A stretch of 24,712 nucleotides of DNA from SZUA-365 sp034002405 (GCA_034002405.1 JAVFAS010000054.1:1-24712), one strand, 5' to 3'; numbered from the stretch's first letter, positions 14,761 to 23,676 are shown. The notes: generated by a model from the letters alone, not told the origin. Made by a program: numbers and translations.

Positions 14761-16596
14761 TCAACGCACGGCGATCGTGCTTGTCTGGCGAAGGCCGTCC
14801 GCTTCGAGCCGGCAGACATACACGCCGGGGGGGACCGCGTTGCCGCACCAGTTGAGACGATCCCACTGCACGGAATATTGTCCCTTCGGCAGCCAGCGGT
14901 CCAGAAGCGTTGTCACGAGTTCTCCCCGGTCGGTGTACACTTCCAGAATTCCCCAACAGTCATTGGTGACCTCGAAACGGATGTCGGTGAGCGATTCGGT
15001 CGGATGCGGTTCGAGTGTGACGAACTGCGCACTGGCCATGCCGGCGCTTTTTCCGACATAGTGATCCGTCATTCGCGGGAGTTCGTCGAATTCCATCAGA
15101 CCGACCGGATGGTGCATGGCGTATTCCGACGTATTGCCCTGCTCATCGATCAGCACGGCCACGATGCTGTCATTCGCCTCGAGCAGACCATTCGTGGAAA
15201 AGTGCCAGACGCCATCGGCATCGGGTGTCGCGGTGCCAAGGAAGACCGGCCCCTTGCAGCGCTGGGTAGGAGCGATATTGCACTTGAACAATTCGACGGT
15301 GAGAAGTCTCGATGCGCCGCGCTGGTCCACGACACCGTGCACCGTGGCGACCCCGCGCCCGTATTCCGCTTCCAGAATCACCGGCGCCGTGAGCGAGGCA
15401 TTCGGCGTGCCCTCCGTGCCCGCGCGGTTTCCGTTCACACCATCATCGCCGAGGTCGACCGCGGCGGCGGCATTGGCGTAGATGGCGTTTTGCGAAATCA
15501 AATTGCCGTCGGCGTTGGCCATCTTGTCCGGATACTCCCAGATCGTGATGCCGTTATGACCATTCGCGGCGATCGCGTTGCCCTGGATCGTATTGTTCGA
15601 CGCGAAACCACCGGCATACGCGTATTCCCGGCCACCCACGTTGATGCCGCTGCGGGCGTTGCCCATCTGATGGTGCGTCGTGTTCACCCCAATGACGTTC
15701 TTCTTGATGGTATTGTGATGCGCCTGGGCGTTGCGTGACTGGTCGCCCACGATATGCACGCCGTCGCTTCCATTTCCCACGATCGTGTTCGCGAGCATCG
15801 TGTTTCCGTAACTTCCACCGTACAGAAGAATGCCGTCGCGGGTGTTTCCGGCCGGCGCATCCCCCGCACGTGTCGATCCGATGAAGTTGCCCGACAGCGT
15901 GTTCGAGAAGACGCGGCCACCCATGCAATCCGCGAGGAGGATGCCGTCGCCGGCATTGGCCGAAACGACGTTGCCGAGAATGAGATTGTCATGCACGAGT
16001 CCGGCGGAATGCGGGATGCTCACGAGACTGATCCCCGCCCAATGATCGATGCCTGCCCAACCGTTCAATCGCGCACCCACGCCGTTGGGACGCGGGGTCA
16101 CACCGTCAAGATCCAGGCCGACCACACAGTGGCGGATCGTGTTGTTGCTCGTTCCTCGCTTGATCCCCTGAATGCGAATGCCGTCCTCGCGGAAATTCTG
16201 AATGGCCAGTCCCGTGACCTGATTGTTTGGCGAAAGGATCCAGATTCCCGGCGTTTCTCCCGCCTGACTGCCATCGAGGACGATTTGCAGCTGAAGTGTC
16301 GCGGGTGGTTTCGCACCGAGCGTGCTGCCTTCCTGCGACAGGCCGTTGATCACCACGCCCGTCGCGTCGGTGAGCGGCGGCAATGGCGAGGTGGGAGCGA
16401 TGACGTGAGGACCCGGACCCGGAATTTCAAATGTGATGATGTCCGGTCCCGCGGACGCGTTGGCCTGGAGTATCGCCCAGCGGAGCGAATGCGCTCCCGC
16501 GTCGGCCGTGCTCCGGACAACGTATGTCCCCGTGAACGCGGGATATGTCAGAAGCAGGAAAAGGAGGGTGGCGGTGGACAGTGATCGGCGTATCAT
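14761..16596 (-). CDS. Secreted right-handed parallel beta-helix protein with FlgD/T9SS-like C-terminal domain
   Basis: 611 residues. A signal peptide (MIRRSLSTATLLFLLLTYPAFT) is followed by a CSLREA-type segment ('RSTADAGAHSLRWAILQANASAGPDIITFEIPG'). About ten PbH1-like coils follow (~100-390) with the N-T-I/V-x-G-N rhythm: NNTIRHCVVG, HDNLILGNVVSANAGDGILL, SNTLSGNFIG, GNTMLANTIVGNGSDGVHI, SNNTIQGNAIAANGHNGITI. A beta-sandwich region (~405-500) and a FlgD-Ig/Por-like domain (~530-611, 'LEVYTDRGELVTTLLDRWLPKGQYSVQWD', 'VPPGVYVCRLEADG') end the protein. The architecture suggests export by type IX secretion, which I cannot confirm because no T9SS genes are in the window. Beta-helix proteins often bind or cleave polysaccharide, but no catalytic residues are assignable. 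Confidence 0.88.
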   Translation of the reverse strand: MIRRSLSTATLLFLLLTYPAFTGTYVVRSTADAGAHSLRWAILQANASAGPDIITFEIPGPGPHVIAPTSPLPPLTDATGVVINGLSQEGSTLGAKPPATLQLQIVLDGSQAGETPGIWILSPNNQVTGLAIQNFREDGIRIQGIKRGTSNNTIRHCVVGLDLDGVTPRPNGVGARLNGWAGIDHWAGISLVSIPHSAGLVHDNLILGNVVSANAGDGILLADCMGGRVFSNTLSGNFIGSTRAGDAPAGNTRDGILLYGGSYGNTMLANTIVGNGSDGVHIVGDQSRNAQAHHNTIKKNVIGVNTTHHQMGNARSGINVGGREYAYAGGFASNNTIQGNAIAANGHNGITIWEYPDKMANADGNLISQNAIYANAAAAVDLGDDGVNGNRAGTEGTPNASLTAPVILEAEYGRGVATVHGVVDQRGASRLLTVELFKCNIAPTQRCKGPVFLGTATPDADGVWHFSTNGLLEANDSIVAVLIDEQGNTSEYAMHHPVGLMEFDELPRMTDHYVGKSAGMASAQFVTLEPHPTESLTDIRFEVTNDCWGILEVYTDRGELVTTLLDRWLPKGQYSVQWDRLNWCGNAVPPGVYVCRLEADGLRQTSTIAVR

Positions 16597-16970
16597 GATG
16601 GCACTCGTATCTCACAGGTGGCAAAAATAGGTGACGTTGGAAATTCGTCCCGTCGCGGGACATGATGAAAAGACAGACACATCCGGATTCCCGATGGGAT
16701 GAATGCGACGCGGACAGCATACACTGATACCTGGGCATCAGGTCTGTGCCAAGTGAGATTGGAGAGTGAGAGGACAGTTGCAAGAAAGACTAATCCGGGG
16801 AGAAAGTCAAGTGGTGCGAGAAAAAATATTTCGTTGCACGATGATGTATTCCGTCGCCATGCGTTCGCATGCCGTTGCGTCGTGGAGATGATCCGGCGGG
16901 GTGGATGGTAACCCAACGCATGAAAAAGTGTCCTCCTGAAGTAGTATTTTGGGCAATGGACGAAATCCGC
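16597..16970. promoter_or_regulatory. Divergent intergenic region between beta-helix and outer-membrane protein genes
   Basis: 374 bp that must hold the promoters for two divergent envelope genes. I see a short perfect hairpin, GTCCCG (16647-16652)/CGGGAC (16656-16661), and a small AT-rich patch (AAAAAATATTT near 16823-16833), but no convincing -35/-10 pair on either strand. The long plus-strand frame that extends upstream of the chosen outer-membrane protein start has no membrane or domain character. Confidence 0.4.
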
Positions 16971-17708
16971 ATGCAGGTACGACATTTTGGACGAACGTTT
17001 CTCACCATGACCGGGATCGTTGTCGCCATGCTTGCGGCCGCCGGTGGCACGCCGACGGCGGCGCAGGATGCGCATGCATTTCGTGGCGGCGTGCAGTTCG
17101 GACTCGCTTCGGAGCGAAGCAGGTATTCATGGCCGTCGGGGGATGGCGGAACGTCCGGGTTCGCGGTTGATGCGAATTATAATGGATTTATCGGTCTTAT
17201 TCTCGATTTCCCGTTGCGTTCGGGGTTGCTCCTCGAGTTTGCTCCGCACTATGGTCAGCGCAATGTTCCGATCGCGACCATGCAGCGTCGTGGCGGAGTG
17301 AAGTTCACCATCCAACAGGGTCCGGTGGATTATATCGGGATCCCGATGCTCGCGAAGTATCTGCCCTTCGGACGCGGATTGATCCAGCCGTACATTGGCG
17401 CGGGAGTGGAATTCGGTCTCAATCTCACGTCGTTGTTCGTGTCGATCGAGGAATACCGGTACTCGGGGGAGGGTCTCACGAACAGTACGATGGCATTCCG
17501 CCGGAACCTGAATCAACTCTACGGGGCGGGACTTCTTGAAGGCGGTTTCGATATACGTGCCGCCGAGGATTGGTCCGTGCTGCTCGGGGTCCGCTACACC
17601 CGGGAGTTGACCCCGTTGCTCGAGGATCCGATGCTCACCTGGGAGACTCCACGGAACTGGCGGATACGTCTCTCCGTCCTCTATACATTCGGAGAGGGAA
17701 TCGAATGA
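16971..17708 (+). CDS. Outer-membrane beta-barrel protein (PorT-like), first of a tandem pair
   Basis: 245 residues from the chosen start. A signal peptide (MQVRHFGRTFLTMTGIVVAM..., cleavage after 'PTAAQ') leads into alternating amphipathic strands: 'GGVQFGLASER', 'FIGLILDFPLRSGLLLEFAPHYGQ', 'VDYIGIPMLAKYLPFGRGLIQPYIGAGVEFGLNL', 'SVLLGVRYTRELT' and 'NWRIRLSVLYTF'. The 'YIGIPMLAKY' plus 'QPYIGAGVEFG' combination is typical of PF13568-type outer-membrane barrels in Bacteroidota. The start is uncertain: 16956 and 17007 are in-frame alternatives and none has a clear ribosome site. The stop overlaps the next gene's ATG (ATGA), and that product ends in a similar 'WRIRLGLLW', so the two are paralogues. 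Function unknown. Confidence 0.8.
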   Translation: MQVRHFGRTFLTMTGIVVAMLAAAGGTPTAAQDAHAFRGGVQFGLASERSRYSWPSGDGGTSGFAVDANYNGFIGLILDFPLRSGLLLEFAPHYGQRNVPIATMQRRGGVKFTIQQGPVDYIGIPMLAKYLPFGRGLIQPYIGAGVEFGLNLTSLFVSIEEYRYSGEGLTNSTMAFRRNLNQLYGAGLLEGGFDIRAAEDWSVLLGVRYTRELTPLLEDPMLTWETPRNWRIRLSVLYTFGEGIE

Positions 17709-18391
17709 GAACCGTTGTCATCTGTCTGCTTGCCGCCTTCTCATTTTTCCCCGGCGAGTTGTGTTCGCAGTCTGGAATGGAGCCTGGCGATTCGCGGATC
17801 CGTCTCGGTCTTCACGGCGGGATGCAGAGCGGCGTGCTCCGGTACTCGGTGTTTCCCTATTCCGGGGAGTTCCAGTCCATGGCGGAACACGGTGCGGTGA
17901 AGGGGATCAGTCTCGGACTTCCGCTCGCGGACGATCTGCGTCTGCACGTCGATGCGGGATGGTGGTCTCATACCTGGGCGGCACGGCACGACGGTGACCC
18001 GCAGGTCGCGATCGATCGCGGATCCCGGTCGTTTGTCGAATTTCCCGTGCTGCTCATGTACCACCCGGGGGTTCTCCCGATTCCCCTGTATCTCGCCGCG
18101 GGTCCAGTCATTTCGTTTCTCACCGGAGAGAATCCCGCGTTCACCGTCAGCTATACCTCCTTCGTCGAACGGGATGGATGGACAACCACGCGACGCGCGT
18201 TCGTCGAGGAGCGCGTGCATTTCGCCATGGCGGTGGAATCGGGGATCGAAGCGCCACTGTCCGACGCGCTTTTCCTGCAACTTGGCGTTCGATACAGTCA
18301 GCCGCTCGCGAATACCATTGAAACGACCACGTTGTCGTTGCGCGAATTGTCCGTCTGGCGCATCCGCCTCGGATTGCTCTGGGCGCTGTGA
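17705..18391 (+). CDS. Outer-membrane beta-barrel protein, second of a tandem pair
   Basis: 228 residues with a signal peptide (MRTVVICLLAAFSFFPGELC, cleavage near 'CSQS'; 'ELC' is not a proper lipobox). It then shows beta-barrel-like strands: 'RIRLGLHGGMQSGV', 'GISLGLPLADDLRLHVDAGWW', 'FVEFPVLLMYHPG', 'PLYLAAGPVISFL', 'HFAMAVESGIEAPL', 'LFLQLGVRYSQPL' and 'VWRIRLGLLWAL'. The last two strands align by eye with the preceding protein ('VLLGVRYTREL', 'NWRIRLSVLYTF'), so the pair probably arose by duplication. The ATG overlaps the upstream TGA, so translation is coupled and the products may work together in the outer membrane. No ligand or partner can be inferred. Confidence 0.82.
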   Translation: MRTVVICLLAAFSFFPGELCSQSGMEPGDSRIRLGLHGGMQSGVLRYSVFPYSGEFQSMAEHGAVKGISLGLPLADDLRLHVDAGWWSHTWAARHDGDPQVAIDRGSRSFVEFPVLLMYHPGVLPIPLYLAAGPVISFLTGENPAFTVSYTSFVERDGWTTTRRAFVEERVHFAMAVESGIEAPLSDALFLQLGVRYSQPLANTIETTTLSLRELSVWRIRLGLLWAL

Positions 18392-18458
18392 TTTCGCTTC
18401 CCTCCGTTTCTGTTGTATATTCCACCCTGATTTCTCCGAATTCCAGCAAGCAAGCGCC

Positions 18459-19664
18459 ATGATTCGATCGCCCCTGGACATTCTCACGCGTGCCGTGACC
18501 AAGCCCTCGCGGTTGGTCTGCGGCATCATGTCGGGGACTTCGGTCGACGCGGTGGATGTGGCGATCGCGCGGGTGCATGGCGGGGGGACGTCCTTGCGGC
18601 TCGAGCCGCTGCATTTTCACGAAACCCTGTATGCCGAGGAACTGCAGCATCGCATTTTCGCCAATTGCGAAATGGCGTCGAGCAATGTCAATGACATCTG
18701 CCTGCTTCATACCGCGTTGGCCGAGGTCTATGCCGATGCAGTGCGGGCGCTGTGCCATGAACACGGCATCGATGTCGGCGACATCGACCTGATCGGGATG
18801 CATGGGCAGACATTACGCCATCTTCCGGACGCGATGGATTTCGCGGGATACTCGATCCGATCGACCCTGCAGATCGGGAGCGGCAGCACCCTCGCCACGT
18901 TGCTTCGCGTTCCGGTGGTCTACGATTTCCGCGCCGGAGACATGGCCCTGGGAGGACAGGGCGCTCCCCTCGTGCCATATGTCGACGCGCTGCTTTTCCG
19001 ATCCGACGCGGAAGACCGCGTGCTCCTCAATATCGGCGGGATCGCCAATGTGACCCTCCTCCCGCGCGGCGGCGATAACACTCAGGTGCTGGCGACGGAT
19101 ACCGGTCCGGGCAATATGATCATCGATGCGCTCATGCGTCGCTTCTACGGCAGGGAATTCGATGAGAACGGCGATGTGGCAAGTGCGGGCGCGGTGAACG
19201 CGGACCTGCTCGCGTGGATGCTGTCGCACCCGTTCTTCAAACAGACAACGCCGAAATCGACCGGGCGGGAGAGTTTCGGTGGGGAATATCTCAATGAACT
19301 GCTCGAGGTCGCGCGTGCGCTGTCCGTTCTCGACGTCCCCGACGTGATCACCACCGTGACGGAATGTACCGTGCGCGCGATCGTGCTTCATCTGCGCGCG
19401 TCCCTGCCGCGCACGGCGTCGTTCCGTTTGCTGGTCAGCGGGGGCGGGACGAAAAACCGCTTCATCATGAAAGGCCTGCAGCACGCGTTTCCCGAGGCGG
19501 TGGTCGAGGGGACCTCGGTGCTCGGCATCGATCCTTCCGCGAAGGAAGCCCTTGCGTTCGCCGTTCTCGCCAACGAATGGCTGATGGGAAATCCGGCGAA
19601 CATCCCCGCCGTTACGGGCGCATCGCGTCCGGCACTGCTTGGCGCGCTCGCAATTCCAGCATAA
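18459..19664 (+). CDS. anmK: Anhydro-N-acetylmuramic acid kinase
   Basis: Cytosolic ASKHA-fold kinase that opens the 1,6-anhydro ring of anhMurNAc and phosphorylates it to MurNAc-6-P, recycling peptidoglycan. 401 residues, slightly longer than the usual ~370-390 because of an N-terminal ~18-residue lead. Motifs: 'GIMSGTSVDAVDVAIAR' (22-38), 'GMHGQTLRHLP', 'GDMALGGQGAPLVPYVD', 'NIGGIANVTLLP', DTGPGNMIID with the likely catalytic base Asp214, 'TTPKSTGRESFG', 'VSGGGTKN' and 'EALAFAVLANEWLMGNPANIPAVTGA'. It starts 67 bp after the outer-membrane pair, so it may be read through from them or from its own promoter. No MurQ gene, the next enzyme in the pathway, is in the window. Confidence 0.96.
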   Translation: MIRSPLDILTRAVTKPSRLVCGIMSGTSVDAVDVAIARVHGGGTSLRLEPLHFHETLYAEELQHRIFANCEMASSNVNDICLLHTALAEVYADAVRALCHEHGIDVGDIDLIGMHGQTLRHLPDAMDFAGYSIRSTLQIGSGSTLATLLRVPVVYDFRAGDMALGGQGAPLVPYVDALLFRSDAEDRVLLNIGGIANVTLLPRGGDNTQVLATDTGPGNMIIDALMRRFYGREFDENGDVASAGAVNADLLAWMLSHPFFKQTTPKSTGRESFGGEYLNELLEVARALSVLDVPDVITTVTECTVRAIVLHLRASLPRTASFRLLVSGGGTKNRFIMKGLQHAFPEAVVEGTSVLGIDPSAKEALAFAVLANEWLMGNPANIPAVTGASRPALLGALAIPA

Positions 19665-19801
19665 TCAGCCTGTTTTCGCATAAGATCACGTGAATGGTCG
19701 ACGCTACCACCCCGCACCACCCCGCCCTCGCCCCCCGCTTCAAGTTTTACATTAATTTTTTCAAAAGATAACCAATTCTATTGCAATCGGTTGCGGCGTT
19801 T

Positions 19802-19821
19802 CTTTAATTAGGCACTTAAAG
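19802..19821. promoter_or_regulatory. Inverted repeat upstream of the nrdJ promoter, candidate operator
   Basis: CTTTAA (19802-19807) and TTAAAG (19816-19821) are exact inverted 6-mers with an 8-bp spacer, ending 18 bp before the -35 hexamer. It does not match the NrdR-box pattern I know. It lies in an AT-rich patch, so chance is possible. The rest of 19665-19801 shows a C-rich stretch and AT-rich sequence with no gene. Confidence 0.3.
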
Positions 19822-19839
19822 CGTTTGCCTTCTCCGATC

Positions 19840-19868
19840 TTGACAGGAACCCAGGCGTGGCGTATATT
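19840..19868 (+). promoter_or_regulatory. Near-consensus sigma-70 promoter for nrdJ
   Basis: TTGACA (19840-19845), exactly 17 bp, then TATATT (19863-19868): a perfect -35, optimal spacing and a 5/6 match to the -10. Transcription would start near 19875, leaving a leader of about 215 nt before nrdJ. No other comparably good promoter was seen in the window. Confidence 0.8.
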
Positions 19869-20011
19869 CAAACCCACATTTCGCCAGCGCATTCCGCGCC
19901 GATTTCTGTACACACTGGCACGGATTCGGGCCCCGTCATTCGGTCACGGGGAAGGCTGTTCTTTTGGCAATTCTTTAAGTCTTTTTCTTGTTTTTTAAGA
20001 ATTTAGAGTAA

Positions 20012-20037
20012 CCCTTTCGTGGTTCGCCGCGAAAGGG
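20012..20037 (+). promoter_or_regulatory. Leader hairpin upstream of nrdJ
   Basis: CCCTTTCG (20012-20019) and CGAAAGGG (20030-20037) form a perfect 8-bp stem with a 10-nt loop, 52 bp before the nrdJ ATG and just after a T-rich tract (19970-20000). A second hairpin, CCCCGT/ACGGGG, lies near 19934-19954. They could form an attenuator or mRNA-stability structure. I see no B12-box and do not call a cobalamin riboswitch. Confidence 0.45.
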
Positions 20038-20089
20038 ATTATCGTCTCCGATCGCTCATTTTTCCGTTCATAGATAAAATCCCGGCCGC

Positions 20090-23000
20090 ATGAAGATTTC
20101 GCGTCGATTTACCCAGCCCGGACAGAGTGCTTTCGATTGTTTCGAATACACGAAGCGTTCGTCCATTCTCCGCAATCCTGATGGCAGTGTCGTGTTCGAG
20201 CTGCACGATATCGAGGTGCCCGCGCACTGGTCGCAGATGGCGACAGACATTCTCGCGCAGAAATATTTCCGAAAAGCGGGGGTGCCACAGCTTGATGAGG
20301 ACGGATCGCCGAAGCGCGACGCCCAGGGCAACCCGATATTCGGCGGAGAGCGCAGCATCCGGCAGGTTGTGCATCGCATGGTGGGGTGCTGGCGTGATTG
20401 GGGCGAGCGGCACGGGTATTTCGACTCGGTCGAGGACGCACAGGCGTACTACGACGAGATGGCGTACACGTTGTTACGCCAGATGGCGGCGCCGAACTCG
20501 CCGCAATGGTTCAACACCGGACTGAATTTCGCGTACGGAATCACGGGCAATTCCCAGGGACATTTCTACGCGGAGCCGGAGACCGGTGACGTGGTTGCAT
20601 CGGAGGACGCCTACAGTCGTCCGCAACCTCATGCCTGTTTCATTCAATCCGTCGAAGATGATCTCGTCAATGAGGGCGGCATCTTCGATCTGGTGACCAG
20701 GGAAGCGCGCATCTTTAAATACGGATCGGGAACGGGGAGCAATTTCAGCAGCCTGCGCGGCCGCAACGAACGGCTTTCCGGTGGGGGAATTTCCTCCGGA
20801 CTGATGTCTTTTCTCAAGATCAACGACCGCGCCGCCGGAGCGATCAAGTCCGGCGGAACCACGCGTCGGGCCGCGAAAATGGTGGTGCTCAACGTCGATC
20901 ATCCCGACATCGAGGAATTTGTCCGCTGGAAGGTGCGCGAAGAAGAAAAGGTCGCCGCGCTGGTGACCGGCAGTGCGATCAACAAGCTGCATCTCAATCG
21001 CATCATGCAGACCGCCGCGAAGTCGGAGGACGTCGATTTCCAGAAGAACCGGGAACTTGCCGCGGCCATCGTCCAGGCCCGCCGTGCCGGTGTGCGTGAA
21101 AACTACATCTACCGCGCGCTGCAGCTGGTCGAGCAGGGGATCAAGGAATTCGACCTCGAGGAATTCGACGCGCATTACGAATCCGAGGCCTACAACACCG
21201 TGAGCGGGCAGAATTCCAACAATACGGTGCGCGTGACGAACGCCTACCTCGAGTCGGTCGAGAATGACGGGAACTGGTCGCTGACCAATCGTACGACCGG
21301 AGCCGTGGCGAAGACACTGCGTGCGCGGGATCTCTGGAACGACATCTGCTATGCGGCCTGGGCGTCGGCCGATCCGGGGATACAGTTCGACACGACCATC
21401 AACGAGTGGCACACCTGCCCCGTCGACGGCCGGATCAATGCGTCGAATCCCTGCTCGGAATACATGTTTCTCGATGACACGGCCTGCAACCTCGCCTCGT
21501 TCAATCTCAAATATTTCTGGGACGAGGCGAAACACAGCTTCCTCGTCGACGATTTTCGTCATGCGGTCCGGCTCTGGACGATCACGCTCGAGATTTCCGT
21601 GCTGATGGCCCAGTTCCCGAGCAAGCAAGTGGCGCTCAAGAGTTATCAGTTCCGCACCCTCGGCCTCGGCTATGCCAATCTCGGCTCGCTGCTGATGGTC
21701 GCCGGCGTGCCCTATGACAGCGAGAAGGGACGCGCGCTTGCCGCGGGCATTACGGCGGTGATGACCGGTGAATCTTACGCCGCCTCGGCCGAGATGGCGC
21801 GTGATCTGGGTGCGTTCCCCCGCTACGAGGCGAATCGCGACCACATGCTGCGTGTGATCCGGAATCATCGCCGTGCCGCCTACGCGGCACCGGAGAACGA
21901 ATATGAAGGATTGACGATCAAACCGCTCGGCATTGACGAGCAGCAGTGTCCGGCCAACCTCGTCCGTGCCGCACGCGAAAGCTGGGATACCGCACTGCAT
22001 CTCGGCGAGCAGCATGGCTATCGCAACGCGCAGGTGTCGGTGCTGGCGCCGACCGGGACCATTGGTCTGGTCATGGACTGCGACACAACCGGTGTCGAAC
22101 CCGATTTCGCCATCGTGAAATTCAAGAAACTCGCGGGTGGTGGGTACTTCAAGATCGTCAACCAGTCCGTGCCCAAGGCGCTCGAATTCCTCGGCTATAC
22201 CCGTGAGCAGATCGACGACATCGAGAAATACATCAAGGGGCACGGGACCCTGGCCGGATGTCCCGACATCAACCGTGACGCGTTGATGGAGAAGGGCTTC
22301 ACCGGCGAGGCCATCGAGAAGCTGGAAAAGCAGCTCGACACCGTTTTCGAATTGCGCATGGCCTTCAACAAGTGGGTTCTGGGCGACCATTTCTGCAAGC
22401 GTCTCGGATTTTCGGAGGAACAACTCGGCGATCCCAATTTCGATATGCTCCGCGCCCTGGGCTTTACCGCCGAGCAGGTCGAACGTGCCAACGAATATGT
22501 CTGCGGCACCATGATGATCGAAGGCGCGCCGCATGTGAAGAAATCGGATCTGTCGGTCTTCGATACGGCCAATAAATGCGGCAAGCGTGGCGAACGCTTC
22601 ATCGCCTTCGAAGGCCATATCCGCATGATGGCGGCGGTGCAGCCGTTCATCTCGGGAGCAATTTCCAAGACCATCAACATGCCTGCCGATGCCACGATCG
22701 AGGACGTCAACCGTGCTTACATGATGTCCTGGAAACTCATGCTCAAGGCCAACGCGATTTACCGCGATGGCAGCAAGCTCTCCCAGCCGCTCAACACGAT
22801 CAGTGATCCCGAAGCCGCCGCTCTGGCGGAGATGGGTGACGAATTCGATTTTGACGAGCAGATCGGGCCGAAGGAAGTGCAGGAGAAAATCGCGACGCGG
22901 ATCGAACGCCGCAAGCTCCCGGCCAAGCGGCACGGATTCGTCCGCGAGGCTGTGGTGGGCGGACACAAGGTCTTTCTGCGTACCGGCGAGTATGAGGATG

Positions 23001-23539
23001 GCGGGCTTGGTGAGATCTTCATCGACATGTACAAGGAAGGCGCCTCGTTCAAGGGCTTGCTCAATTGTTTCGCCGTGTTGACATCGAAGGCATTGCAGTA
23101 TGGTGTGCCACTCGAGGAATTGGTCGACTCCTTCACCTTCACCCGCTTCGAACCCGCGGGCGTCGTCATCGGACACGAGGCCATCAAGAACGCGACATCG
23201 ATTCTCGATTATGTCTTCCGTGTGCTTGGCTACGAATACCTTGGCCGGACCGACTTCGTGCACGTCAAGTCCGTCGACGAGACGAGCGAACAGCCGCTCG
23301 CCAGTTTCAATACGCCGCCGACGCTGCTGCGGCGCCGCGAGAACGGGGAGACGGCCCCCAAACCCGAGCCGGTGCTGTCGGAGCGGAAAGTCTCCCGTAT
23401 GGACAACGAAAACATGCTCGTTGCCCGGGCGCAGGGGTACACCGGCGAGATGTGCGGCTCATGCGGTTCGTCACGCGTCAAACGGAATGGCGCGTGTACG
23501 GTCTGCGAGGACTGTGGCACCACGAGCGGCTGTTCCTGA
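20090..23539 (+). CDS. nrdJ: Ribonucleoside-diphosphate reductase, adenosylcobalamin-dependent (class II, long form)
   Basis: Reduces ribonucleotides to deoxyribonucleotides with a coenzyme B12-generated thiyl radical, independent of oxygen. 1149 residues, the long class II form. The catalytic pattern is clear: Cys183 (PHACFIQS) and Cys466 (TACNLAS) form the redox pair and Cys455 (NPCSE) is the thiyl cysteine. The 11-residue Cys455-Cys466 spacing fits class II enzymes as I recall them. 'APNSPQWFNTG', 'FKYGSGTGSNFS', 'GGTTRRAAKMVVLNVDHPDI' and 'SVLAPTGTIG' are further family signatures. The C-terminal tail (~1119-1149) has a cluster of cysteines (CGSCGS...CTVCEDCG...C) that probably regenerates the active-site disulfide or binds zinc. 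No Shine-Dalgarno precedes the ATG, but the conserved sequence begins near it. No class I genes are adjacent. Confidence 0.95.
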   Translation: MKISRRFTQPGQSAFDCFEYTKRSSILRNPDGSVVFELHDIEVPAHWSQMATDILAQKYFRKAGVPQLDEDGSPKRDAQGNPIFGGERSIRQVVHRMVGCWRDWGERHGYFDSVEDAQAYYDEMAYTLLRQMAAPNSPQWFNTGLNFAYGITGNSQGHFYAEPETGDVVASEDAYSRPQPHACFIQSVEDDLVNEGGIFDLVTREARIFKYGSGTGSNFSSLRGRNERLSGGGISSGLMSFLKINDRAAGAIKSGGTTRRAAKMVVLNVDHPDIEEFVRWKVREEEKVAALVTGSAINKLHLNRIMQTAAKSEDVDFQKNRELAAAIVQARRAGVRENYIYRALQLVEQGIKEFDLEEFDAHYESEAYNTVSGQNSNNTVRVTNAYLESVENDGNWSLTNRTTGAVAKTLRARDLWNDICYAAWASADPGIQFDTTINEWHTCPVDGRINASNPCSEYMFLDDTACNLASFNLKYFWDEAKHSFLVDDFRHAVRLWTITLEISVLMAQFPSKQVALKSYQFRTLGLGYANLGSLLMVAGVPYDSEKGRALAAGITAVMTGESYAASAEMARDLGAFPRYEANRDHMLRVIRNHRRAAYAAPENEYEGLTIKPLGIDEQQCPANLVRAARESWDTALHLGEQHGYRNAQVSVLAPTGTIGLVMDCDTTGVEPDFAIVKFKKLAGGGYFKIVNQSVPKALEFLGYTREQIDDIEKYIKGHGTLAGCPDINRDALMEKGFTGEAIEKLEKQLDTVFELRMAFNKWVLGDHFCKRLGFSEEQLGDPNFDMLRALGFTAEQVERANEYVCGTMMIEGAPHVKKSDLSVFDTANKCGKRGERFIAFEGHIRMMAAVQPFISGAISKTINMPADATIEDVNRAYMMSWKLMLKANAIYRDGSKLSQPLNTISDPEAAALAEMGDEFDFDEQIGPKEVQEKIATRIERRKLPAKRHGFVREAVVGGHKVFLRTGEYEDGGLGEIFIDMYKEGASFKGLLNCFAVLTSKALQYGVPLEELVDSFTFTRFEPAGVVIGHEAIKNATSILDYVFRVLGYEYLGRTDFVHVKSVDETSEQPLASFNTPPTLLRRRENGETAPKPEPVLSERKVSRMDNENMLVARAQGYTGEMCGSCGSSRVKRNGACTVCEDCGTTSGCS

Positions 23540-23598
23540 GCGCGCATCGTTCGTGCGGATCGGAGTGTCCTGCGTACAAGAGTTTTCGATGTGAATAT

Positions 23599-23636
23599 CC
23601 GGGTGATGGGTGCTTTCCCACCGCCCGGTTTTTTTT
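23599..23636 (+). terminator. Rho-independent terminator of nrdJ
   Basis: CCGGGTGATGGG (23599-23610) pairs with CCCACCGCCCGG (23617-23628) with one A-C mismatch and one G-U pair, around a 6-nt loop, followed directly by eight Ts (23629-23636). It lies 60 bp past the nrdJ stop. Confidence 0.93.
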
Positions 23637-23676
23637 CGTAGATTCTTCTGTTCCTGCCATCAGAATGCGGTACGTC

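Noticed and set aside
15754..16584. Plus-strand open frame opposite the beta-helix gene
   Set aside because: Antisense to a protein with a clear signal peptide, repeat coils and terminator; the translation looks random.
19870..20089. Cobalamin riboswitch before the B12-dependent nrdJ
   Set aside because: Biologically plausible, but I could not find a B12-box or the conserved core sequence; only simple hairpins are present.
20990..21230. Intein or insertion inside nrdJ
   Set aside because: The protein is long, but the sequence is continuous with known long class II enzymes and shows no intein splice motifs.
20474..23263. A 929-codon open frame antisense to nrdJ
   Set aside because: It lies wholly opposite the conserved nrdJ sequence, and the predicted protein has no recognisable motif. 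It is a codon-usage shadow.
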